The notes beneath the pieces were generated by a model, which searched no databases, was not told the origin of the DNA, and saw only the letters and a list, made by a program, of their open reading frames with translations. From Syncephalastrum monosporum B8922 (Eukaryota > Mucoromycota > Mucoromycetes > Mucorales > Syncephalastraceae), in contig JNEN01001224.1 in assembly GCA_000697355.1 (NCBI GenBank), positions 1-15,887 on the forward strand: a stretch of DNA of 15,887 nucleotides, in the 5' to 3' direction. A program made the translations under genes and the position numbers. This document shows, in pieces, positions 1-8,175 of this stretch (positions within the stretch are counted from its first letter, which is position 1; every line of letters starts with the position of its first letter).

Positions 1-475
1 AGATCGGGTGGCGGCGAGGCGGAATCAAGAGACGGGAGCGATTGGACTATCCCTCCCGCTGAGGGATGACGGCACAGTCCCGGCGAGTTACCGAGAGGCT
101 TGAGAATCGATGTTCCTGGCGTTCGGGATTATTCAAGGACGAGAACAGCAGAGCATGCACACACAGGTGTGACCCTGTCCTTGTCTATGAGGATGGCGGC
201 GCGTGCTGGGCGGCCGTGGTGATTTCTGCGGGCAGCGGTCGACGCGCGGCTCCCGCTTCAAGACGGCGGGGCGGCGGTTTCATGAGCGACTTGGCGAGCT
301 CTCCTCCAGCCACGGACGACCATGGCGGGCAAGGCAAAAGGCATCGGCGCGGCCAGGTAGGCGCGGCCGCCTGAAGCCGTCGCGGCGGGCCGGTGAGGGT
401 GCTTCCCCAGCCCCCTTCCACTCCTTCCCCCTTCCGCTCCTTTCACCATGAAGCATTTGCCTTGGGCACTTGTTT
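1..475 (+). other. GC-rich segment, possible 3' end of a plus-strand gene
   Basis: This stretch is clearly richer in G+C than the sequence after about 475. Frame 1 is open from the window edge to a TGA at 67-69 (22 codons, Gly/Glu/Ser-rich). A second frame is open from about 191 to 451 and is rich in Arg and Gly. I could not join these by convincing splice sites and recognise neither. A perfect AATAAA lies just downstream at 483-488 and is followed by a T-run, as expected after the 3' end of a plus-strand transcript. It could equally be a GC-rich non-coding block. Confidence 0.25.
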
Positions 476-482
476 GTTGAAA

Positions 483-488
483 AATAAA
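483..488 (+). terminator. AATAAA poly(A) signal candidate
   Basis: A canonical AATAAA hexamer followed by a run of T sits where the base composition drops from GC-rich to AT-rich. It would fit the 3' end of a plus-strand gene entering from the left edge. The hexamer alone is weak evidence in AT-rich DNA. Confidence 0.3.
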
Positions 489-980
489 ATTTTTTTGTTC
501 AAAGTATATAATGACTCTGAGTATTTGGACTCCTTGGCTTGTACTTGTCTTGTAGTGAGACACCGCTTGACTTTGAAATCAGAAGATTGACTTGGTTGCC
601 TTGGTATGGTTTTGGCCATTACCTCTACAAACTCGATGCGCCCGGTCGCGTATGTATTGTGGTCCTTCGCAGAAGTGAATAGGCTAAGAACATTATATAT
701 GGAAGACGAGATTATAGGACTAGCGCTGCTATTTGATGACGACCGAGGATTTCACTTGACCAACCACGAGTCGCGCCATCCACCGGAAGAAAAAGAATAG
801 CCTGACAAGAGCTATTGTAACATTACCTTTTCTTAAAACGAGAGAGTATTACACCACACAGTTCTGAACATTAACTTTCGCTGTCCAAAGTCTCCCGGAT
901 CAAGCCCGCATCATGGCTACAATGTTTACCTTGGTGATTGATTCATGTATACAGAAAAAATAACGCAACGAAACGTAATA
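489..980. other. AT-rich intergenic stretch, no gene recognised
   Basis: The only sizeable reading frame here is a 64-codon plus-strand one at 606-800. It has an acidic patch near its C-terminus and resembles no family I know. No splice pattern, RNA gene or terminator structure is evident. I treat the stretch as intergenic. Confidence 0.4.
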
Positions 981-1105
981 AAATGATATGCTATGCTATG
1001 CTATGATATGCTATGCTATGATTTGATATGACATGATATGACATGATATGACATGATATGACATGATATGACATGATATGACATGATATGACATGATATG
1101 AAATG
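981..1105. repeat. 10-bp tandem repeat (acatgatatg)n with 5-bp variants
   Basis: Seven consecutive perfect copies of acatgatatg occupy 1031-1100. The preceding 50 bp (981-1030) is made of related 5-bp and 10-bp variants such as ctatg, gatatg and atttgatatg. The unit is itself two diverged 5-mers ending in atg. This suggests growth from a pentanucleotide by slippage, with the right part homogenised most recently. Confidence 0.95.
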
Positions 1106-1771
1106 AAAACAACGCTTGTCAAGATAGATAGTCGAAGAAGCTCAGTGATTACGTACGCCGATGTGGGTTCCTTCCATTACACTTTTCTTTGCCCTCTGCT
1201 CTGTATTTCCTCATCCGTAAGCCTTCTAGACAAATGTAACCGGCTTTTGGGGGCGATCAAGGTCTATTTCTTTGGCTCCCACATGATCCTATCGACGGGA
1301 AAGCAGGGTGATACACATTATCTTGGGGCTATCTACTGTTTCTATGGGCCTTTGATACATTATTTGGTATTAAATGGCCCTTGAACGTTTCTTATGGCAT
1401 GTGTACGGTGGTCGAGTCATGTAAATTTAAGCAGTCCCGACCCCATTGACAACACCAGATGCTGCTGTTCTCTCAGCCTTACGCGCCCAAAGTCAAAATC
1501 CATGAACACGTGTCTGCTTTGCTCTTGTCTCTGCCATCCCTGACGCGTGTGCTCATTGCCGTGGTCAGAGCAAGGATCACTTGGCCAATCGCGTTGCATC
1601 GCAGTCAGATTAGACCACGATCACCGCTTTACTCTGGGAGAAAAGGTACTTGCCCCAATCTCTCGATCATTCCGGATCTTCTTCTTCAAACACAATTCGC
1701 TCAGACTGATCTTGCTTCTGCAGCCCGCTGAAGATGAAATAAAAGCCATGCTGGGCGCTCATTGAACCAAG
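1106..1771. other. Intergenic stretch, no gene recognised
   Basis: Scattered reading frames below 95 codons on both strands (for example plus 1103-1384, minus 1417-1599, plus 1459-1731) have no recognisable domains and overlap one another. A CCAAT pentamer occurs near 1583 and an AATAAA at 1738-1743, but neither is tied to a firm gene. Confidence 0.4.
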
Positions 1772-2890
1772 ATGACGATGGGTGCCGAGTATCACGCGTA
1801 AGTAGCCTTGGATGGTCACGACCTTGCACTGATTTTTTTTTCTTGTTTCTCCTTCTTTCTAGTCTCAATTCACACGCTCTTCTTCCTGTAGGCTTGCCAC
1901 GGGGATCTTTCTGTTACGGCAGCAAGCATTGAGGGACACCAGCAAAGGTACGTCCCTGAGTTGTAATCATGCAAGATTCCAATTGCCGCACGCCGACCGG
2001 CATGACGCGTTGCACAGACTCAAACACGCCCACTTGCACCTCGTGTCCGGTAACACAAGACCGCACAGCACAGCACACTGACCAAAAAGCAGCACGCACT
2101 CCTTGGCGATGGCCACGCCACCATCAACGCATATCCACATCAGAACAGGTTTTTCACCACATCCATCCATGCACAGAAATTGATCCATCACTGCGTACCA
2201 TCCCCAGCCAAGCCGCCAACACTGCAGACAGGCCTCTTTCTACCTTCCATGCTACAGCCATCCTCTCTCTTAGGTGACAATGGACATGTGCAAGTACCAG
2301 CACCACAATACTGTACAGTGCATAGGTATCAAGCTATTTTCGTGTTCATTTCTTAGCCAATCAGCTCGCAGATCACCCCAGTTCCAGGTTCCAAACCAAG
2401 TCCATCCACGGTGCATTGAAAACATTTCGATACCATGAGCTATCCTGGCATCCTTCACGTCTGCTTTGTAGATGCCACGCTGTCCAGTGCACGCTGATCA
2501 AGTCCTCGTCATCCACACGCTCATCTGTCATCGGTGACACGCTGCACGCAACGCATATGAACGCGGTATTCGATACGATGCATTTTTATGAGCCGTCTTT
2601 ACGTCTGTTTTGTAGATTGCAATGAGTCAGTTTTGTCTTGGTTGATGTACGGCGGGGTGCAAGTCGAAATGTGTCTTGAGGCAAATGCCGAGAGACTTGT
2701 ACAAAGGTTAGTATATACTGGAAAAGGTAGGATGTCCTCTGTTTGTATGGAATTGGTTTGTCGAATGTGTCTGGTATCCAGGATTGTGCTATTGTGGTGC
2801 CGTCGCTACATAGGCGAATGCTGTATCAAAGGTAGTGCACATTATGTGTTTTCCAAACTAGGATCTTCTGGTGAACCACTCTTTCCTTGA
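1772..2890 (+). CDS. Speculative six-exon small gene of unknown function
   Basis: A frame-consistent spliced reading can be drawn with exons 1772-1797, 1892-1947, 2274-2325, 2472-2533, 2616-2706 and 2782-2890. It gives 131 codons with GT donors (the first is GTAAGT) and AG acceptors throughout. The product is Cys/His/Ser-rich and I recognise no family. Alternative readings also stay open: 2588-2890 is uninterrupted without introns, and about 100 codons are open without a Met around 2054-2355. The third intron would be 326 nt, much longer than introns in the solid genes here. The last exon overlaps the end of the helicase relic on the other strand. It could be a real lineage-specific gene, a non-coding spliced RNA, or chance. 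Confidence 0.22.
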
Positions 2891-3710
2891 GAACCAAGGG
2901 AGGAACCACAGGTTGTTGCTGGCGAATATCCCTGTGCATTTCAACTTGCCCTGACCCCCTGCTACTTTGATGGTGTCGCCACCGGTAATTATCTTCCAAA
3001 AGGTGGAGTTGATCTTGCCGTTGTTAAGTTCGACGTCTCCATAGGTGATGAACGTGGACAACAGACATTGCGTTTTGTCCATTTCGTTCATAGGCTTAGA
3101 ACCCCCAACATAGTCCGTTGATAGCGGATGGACGCATCCTGGCAGGTTGTTGACTAGAGTGTTGATTGTGACGCTCTTCCCATCTCCTCCTGCGCCGTAG
3201 AGGTAGATTGCTCTTGGTCTATCAATTGGGTCTATGAGACCGTTGCCCACGACCCACTCGAGAACCTTCAGCTGATCGGGAGTCAACACGTTCTGACCTG
3301 TTTTTATATGTACAAGTCGTGCGACTCGCTTCGACGTCGTCCAAGGCTGACACCTCGATTGCGTTCCGGATGTGAGTGAGCCCCTTCGTATGCGGCTACG
3401 GGTGGCATGGTATGGCTGGTCGTTGACTGCGAATAATTGCGTAGGCATGTATCGGCATACAATAATCCATCGTCTGCATATAATTTCAGGCGCTTGCTGT
3501 AAACAACATCTTGGTTTGACAGACGGTGTGCAAAACATCAATGGCTTTTTTCCTATGCTTTATTTCGTTACGCAGGGCATCCTTGGCGTTGAAATGTATG
3601 TTGCGAACAGTAGAATCATCCTTGTGTTCGAGTACGACAAGTTATACTTGATGCTGCGTGAGCAAATATTCAGCTCACTGTCTATGGCGTTTCCATGGCC
3701 GTCCTCTAGA
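2858..3710 (-). pseudogene. Decayed superfamily 3 (D5/P4-type) replicative helicase
   Basis: On the minus strand, about 3310 to 2861 encodes the core of an SF3 helicase, the hexameric DNA-unwinding enzyme of DNA viruses, plasmids and P4-type phages. The Walker A motif GAGGDGKS lies at 3173-3196. A GDVEL segment fits Walker B. ITGGDT (2972-2989) lies in the motif B' region, and ASNN (2912-2923) is the motif C sensor Asn. The frame stops at 2858 just after the FTRR segment, before the usual C-terminal region. Upstream, further protein-like stretches continue in other frames: about 3310-3380, then about 3380-3490, about 3500-3620 and about 3620-3710. This implies at least three frame shifts with no plausible introns between them. 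No primase domain or capsid gene is visible. I read this as a remnant of an integrated viral or plasmid-like element; the exact source family is undetermined. Confidence 0.75.
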
Positions 3711-4325
3711 CAGATTACAAGATTATGGAGGAAATTAGTGGTGGTAGAATGTTCGAAGCTGTCTTAAGAGAGAGTGTACGAAATGAAAATCTGTTCAAAT
3801 TTGATTGGAGGATTTGTTTCAATTGAAGTACCGCATTGTGGGTGCAGCATGCTTGTTCTCTAGACAGAACATCGGAAAACAGGCTCCTTCTAGCGTTTAG
3901 CAAAATAAAAGACTATCAAAGTCTATTCGACTTGCCGATCTCGACCCCATACGATACAGGAAGAGATGTTCCTGGAAAGAATGAATACATCAGCTGCAGA
4001 GTTTTACCCGCTGTTGCCATTTTTGTTTAGTGGCTGCGGCAATGCAGCCAGTCAAACCCAATTTACAACGGATACGAAATAGATTCGAAAATTATTAATC
4101 AAAATCCATTGAAAAAAGCGAGCAACAGCATATTTAAATGCATTACCAGCAGTAGGATCCTCTGGCTCGAATTTTCTTACATCAACAACCAACCAACCGA
4201 CGATTCCGGGGTCATTTGATCACAGCCGGCACTTATGATTAAGGTTAAAAGACAATGGTAGCACAGCATGTCTATTTACGTTTATAAAACATACACGCAC
4301 CGACGCAGCATCCTTTGCTTCACTG
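3711..4325. other. Intergenic/upstream region of the CoA-ligase gene
   Basis: No intact gene is seen between the helicase relic and the TATA box of the CoA-ligase gene. Short minus-strand frames (3715-3903 and a 34-codon one near 3920-4020) might be further debris of the helicase element but show no recognisable motif. The right part contains the presumed promoter, including CCAACCAACCAACC-like runs near 4190. Confidence 0.4.
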
Positions 4326-4326
4326 G

Positions 4327-4334
4327 TATATAAA
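4327..4334 (+). promoter_or_regulatory. TATA box of the CoA-ligase gene
   Basis: A TATATAAA motif sits 55 bp upstream of the ATG at 4389. This is a plausible distance for a TATA box and a short 5' UTR. The assignment rests on sequence and spacing only. Confidence 0.6.
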
Positions 4335-4388
4335 GGACGCTATCGCATTTATGTGTCTGGCTCTTTTTGACATTTAGCCCCCCTGACA

Positions 4389-6398
4389 ATGGTCGTTACT
4401 CCTGCAGATTCAGCTGATGCCTTCTTGCCTGTAAACACTGTTTATGAATTGCTCTTTGAGGCAAATTCGAAAAGAGATGCTGTGGTCTTAGTGGACGCTA
4501 GAAACCCGCATCGTTTTTATACCGTAGCAGATCTGGGGAAACGTGTCTTATTGTTTGCACGCCTCTTGCAAGACAAGTACAATTGGAAAACAGGTGATGT
4601 GCTGGCTATTTGTGCTGCCAACAATGCAAGTTCAGATGAAATGATGTGCTCCTTTCCATTTATCCATAACGCTTTGCATCGTTTAGATTGATTACGTCGC
4701 CCCTCTACACGCATCCGTCGCTATCGGTATTACATTGCTTTGATACGAACTGTATGCTCTGGATATAGTAGAGTTTAATACGTATGTAAAAATGCCTGCG
4801 ACAGGTGGTATCAGTGCTCCGGTCAATCATCGTATCCCGGCCCAGGAAATTGCCGATAGTCTGCGCATCGTTCAAGCGAAGCTTTTGGTGACAGACGACG
4901 CGCACAGAGGCGTTGCTTCAGAGGCTGCCAAGCTGGCGAACCTCTCGTATAATGTTATCACCTTTGAGGAAATCGAGGTATGGCTTTCAGACACGTCGAT
5001 CCAACCGGCTGAGCCCAGGCGCCTCAGCCTCGAGGAACGCGCCACTACGCCCGCATTTCTGTATTTCACATCCGGTACGACGGGCGGAACAAAGAAGGCG
5101 GCCTGCCTTTCTCATAAAAATGCAATCACATACGCTGTCGCAATGTGCATGGTACCCGGAGGCACCCGTGCGCTGAGCTACACTGACTTCCACCACATTG
5201 GCCAACTGACCCAACCGTGTCTGCATGGCATAGCCGGAGGTGTCACCTACTATGTCATGAGCATCGAGAGTGAATACGGCAAGGCACCTCTTGTTTGTGA
5301 CGCCATACAGAAATTCAAGATAGAAAAGGTGATGCTGTTTCCTTGGCTGATACACTCCATCTGCCAGGACGCGTCCAAAGAGTATGATCTTTCCAGTCTT
5401 GTTGAAGTCCGCTGCGCTGGAGATACGGTCGACGCACATCTTTTAACAAGTTTCTACGAAAAGCACAGCATCAAGGTTACGCCCACATACAGTCTGACCG
5501 AGGGAGGCTATGTGATGGCGCCATCTTGGGAAAATGCCCTCAAGGGCAGTAGCGGACGGCCAGCTGGATCATTTATTTCCGTTAAGCTTGTTGATGACCA
5601 TGGAAAAGGTACAACTCTATGCCAAATGTATGAGCGGCTGGTGCGAATACCCTCTCTAACACAGCAATGACCTGCCATCCATAGATGTCCAACCCGGTGA
5701 TATAGGAGAGATATGTGTCAAATCACCTATGGTAGCCTTGGTAAGACCCACCTGAGACGCAGATGATAAGGGCTTCCTGTCTCTCCCGCTTTAAGACTAA
5801 ACTATCTTCATTCAATAGGAGTACTACAATAATCCAGAAGCCACACATGATGCATTCGATGAAGATGGTTATTTCCATACGGGTGACCTTTTTCGCGTAT
5901 CTGAGGATGGAGAATACTATTTCGTGGGACGAAAAAAGCATTTGATTAAATACTTCAATCATCATGTACGTATCGTTTTTTGGATCTCTCATACACTCAT
6001 ACATTCTCGATTCTAGCTCTATCCCGAAGACATTGAGCCCGTACTGGTAATGTTTTCATACGAGTTTACAGGTACACAGGTATCGGTTTAACATGTATCG
6101 CATCCCCACATAGATTCAACACCCGTACGTGTCAGATTGCTGCGTCGCAGGGATCCACTCGGTTGAGCATGCGACGGCAATGCTCACAGCTTTTGTGGTT
6201 CTTTCAAAAGAGCATACGCCCGTAGACCAAACCATCGATGAGATAAGACGTGAAATTCAAGAATATGTCGATAACCGTGTCTACGATGAGCGTCGCTTGC
6301 GTGGCGGGGTTCGTGTCGTGGACTTTTTACCGAGAACAGCATTTGGCAAGTTGAAAAGACATGAAGTTCTGCAGCTCTATCTAGAAAAGACGACATAA
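4389..6398 (+). CDS. AMP-binding acyl/aryl-CoA ligase (4CL-like, ANL superfamily)
   Basis: Seven exons (4389-4625, 4687-4726, 4805-5608, 5685-5740, 5819-5965, 6017-6046, 6114-6398) encode 532 residues, the usual length for this family. ANL ligases activate a carboxylic acid with ATP to an acyl-AMP and then transfer it to CoA. Visible motifs are the phosphate-binding loop TSGTTGGTKK (181-190), YSLTEGG (321-327), YFHTGDL with the ribose-binding Asp402, GRKKHLIKY (416-424) and the C-terminal RTAFGKLKR with predicted catalytic Lys517. The loop is unusual: the common PKG is TKK. Intron 1 is best read as GC-AG (4626-4686), which brings the IDYVAPL segment into frame. The Met at 4792 lies inside intron 2 and is not a start. 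No signal peptide is seen, and the C-terminus (EKTT) is not a PTS1, so the enzyme is probably cytosolic. The substrate cannot be told from sequence. It converges on SOF1. Confidence 0.93.
4626..4686 (+). other. Probable GC-AG intron in the CoA-ligase gene
   Basis: The donor reads GCAAGT, the classic GC-AG consensus, and the acceptor is TTTAG. Splicing here joins ...AANN to IDYVAPL in phase 0, which restores the family-typical segment. The GT two bases downstream at 4630-4631 would shift the frame and meet a TGA. Confidence 0.75.
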
Positions 6399-6417
6399 TA
6401 TCGGTAGAAAATAGTAG

Positions 6418-6423
6418 AATAAA
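6418..6423 (+). terminator. Poly(A) signal of the CoA-ligase gene
   Basis: A perfect AATAAA lies 20 bp after the TAA stop at 6396-6398, in the 129-bp gap between the two convergent genes. No matching AATAAA is seen for the minus-strand SOF1 gene in the same gap. Confidence 0.65.
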
Positions 6424-6527
6424 GTTTACACAGAAGACGAATCATTAAACAAATGGGAGTATGCAATATTTAGAAGAACAAAAGTATGTAAAGAAAACGA
6501 GGGATGATGAGAGTATATGCGTAAAGT

Positions 6528-7985
6528 TTACTTTGCCACGCCAACGATGGCCTTCTTGCGTTCGGGGACCGGCTTGCTTTCGTCTTGGTCGGTATGTTTC
6601 CGCCGATTCTCCTCCTTGCGCTTTTGAGACGCAAGCATCGTCTTCTTGAGACGGTCTGCACGCTTGATATCGCCGGGCACCTTCCGATGGCGGTCGATGC
6701 GCTTGATCTCGTCCATGTGCTTGAAGCGCTCCTTGAGCGACTGGGCGTACTCGAGATGGTTGCGCTCCCGGTAGTTCTTGACGCCGAGCTTTTCGGAGGC
6801 CTTGGTCTTCCACAGACGGATGTTGCCGTCGTCGGATCCGGACAGGACAAACTTGCTGTCCATGGTGAACTGGACGGAAAAGATACGCTGCATGCGCTTG
6901 GTGTGGTATACGTCTCTGCTGTGGCCGTGGCGTGTATCGAAGATGCGCAGGGTGCGGTCGTACGAGCCTGTCACGATCTCTTGACCGGTGGGGGAATAAT
7001 CAACGTCCATGATCGCGGATACGTGGTCCTTGAACACGTTCTGGGCGGTATCCATGTATCGCATGTCAAACAGATACGCATTGTGATCTTCGTTGGCCGC
7101 AACAAAGGAGAAGGCCTCCATCGGGTTCCATGCGATCTTGTTGGTGCGCATCGCCATGATGACCTTGGACAGCGGTTTGCTTGTGCGCAGATCATAGAGC
7201 GTGATGGTCCGGTCTGTGCCTGAGCTGGCGAGGATGTTGGTCTCGACGGGGTTGAACGTGACAGACTGGTAAGAGTCGGCGCCCCATTCAAACTGGGTCA
7301 CTGGCTCAGACCGGTTCTCGTCCCAGACATCGACGGTGTTACCCGCCGTGGCAAAGATAGGCTCGTCGCGGTGGTGTGTTAAGCCGGTAAAAGCGTACTG
7401 GCCAACGTAGGTCTGGACAGGTTCCTCCGAGCGAGAGAAGTTCCAGACCTTGACGGTCTTGTCGGTGGAGCACGACATGAAGTTCTGGTTCTGGTGACCG
7501 ACACACACGCCGTTCACAATGCCGTTGTGTCCCCGTGCGCTCCACTTTGTCTTTTGCTCGGAAAGCTCCCAGATACGAATTTCTAGGTAAGCAGGTTGAA
7601 TAGGTAGATCAGTGTCGTCACTCTGTCTTGAGGAGCTGGTTTAGACATACCACCGTCGCCACTGCCCGAGATCATCGAGTTGAGCTTGTGAGGGTGTTTC
7701 GTCATGCTGTAGACGCCGTCAATGTGGCCCGACAAGGCCCCCACAAACGGTTTGGCAAAGAGACGTTCGAGTTTAGTGGCGTTCAGGGCACGGACATACT
7801 CTCGGCCTCGCTCAAAAGGATGTGCTGTCGGATCCAGATTCCGTTGGATTTTATGAATGTCCTCTACACGCTCTCGCTCGTACGTGCTGGACGATCGGGA
7901 CAATGCCTTCACTTTCTACAGAGTTTATAGAGCAGAAAGTTCAGTAATGGTTGCCATAAACAAGGCATTGTACTTTGTGTACCAT
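6528..7985 (-). CDS. SOF1: Sof1/DCAF13, WD40 protein of the U3 snoRNP (SSU processome)
   Basis: Three coding exons (7983-7985, 7651-7915, 6528-7582) encode 440 residues, close to the family's usual length. Sof1 acts in the nucleolus as part of the U3-containing small-subunit processome for 18S rRNA maturation. The N-terminus MKVKALSR, the RNLDP-HPFE segment, seven WD repeats (about residues 58-348) and the C-terminal Sof1 domain, starting KTKASEKLGVKNYRERN and running through a Lys/Arg-rich tail, are diagnostic. The first coding exon is just the ATG: the in-frame sequence before AAAGTGAAG is a TAG that belongs to the acceptor CTGTAG. The nearest ATG followed by GT gives exactly the family N-terminus. 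The introns are 67 nt (7916-7982) and 68 nt (7583-7650). The gene is convergent with the CoA ligase and lies about 190 bp downstream of the next minus-strand gene. There is no sign of decay. Confidence 0.96.
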
Positions 7986-8175
7986 AGTGGGAGATCGATG
8001 AATGTGAGTCGGGAAAAGCTGAAAAGGGGACACCTCGAAAGAATTATAACTGACTGAATAGATGAATTCAAGTGGCTTGCGAGCCATGCAAAACCAAAAA
8101 ATCATGCCCCTTTATATGTTATTTAGATTTGCATTTCTATTTTCGATAATGCCGTGCTTTTTTCCTTGAGTTGCT

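Noticed and set aside
1103..1384. 93-codon plus-strand frame next to the tandem repeat
   Set aside because: Its start lies at the repeat edge, and the product is a mix of hydrophobic stretches without a family or promoter support.
3430..3495. YADD sequence reminiscent of a reverse transcriptase active site
   Set aside because: No flanking reverse-transcriptase motifs are seen, and the stretch lies within the helicase relic, so a chance match is more likely.
3372..3767. 131-codon plus-strand frame
   Set aside because: It is antisense to the frame-shifted helicase relic, with no recognisable motif.
4987..5439. 150-codon minus-strand frame
   Set aside because: It is antisense to the main CoA-ligase exon, shows no domain, and is explained by codon bias of the real gene.
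4792..5670. Plus-strand frame starting at Met 4792 and ending at 5670 as a stand-alone gene
   Set aside because: Its first codons lie in intron 2 of the CoA-ligase gene, and its last 20 codons are read-through into intron 3 after the GTACAA donor.
6585..7223. 212-codon plus-strand frame
   Set aside because: It is antisense to SOF1 exon 3; its Leu/Val-rich product mirrors the WD-repeat coding strand and has no family signature.
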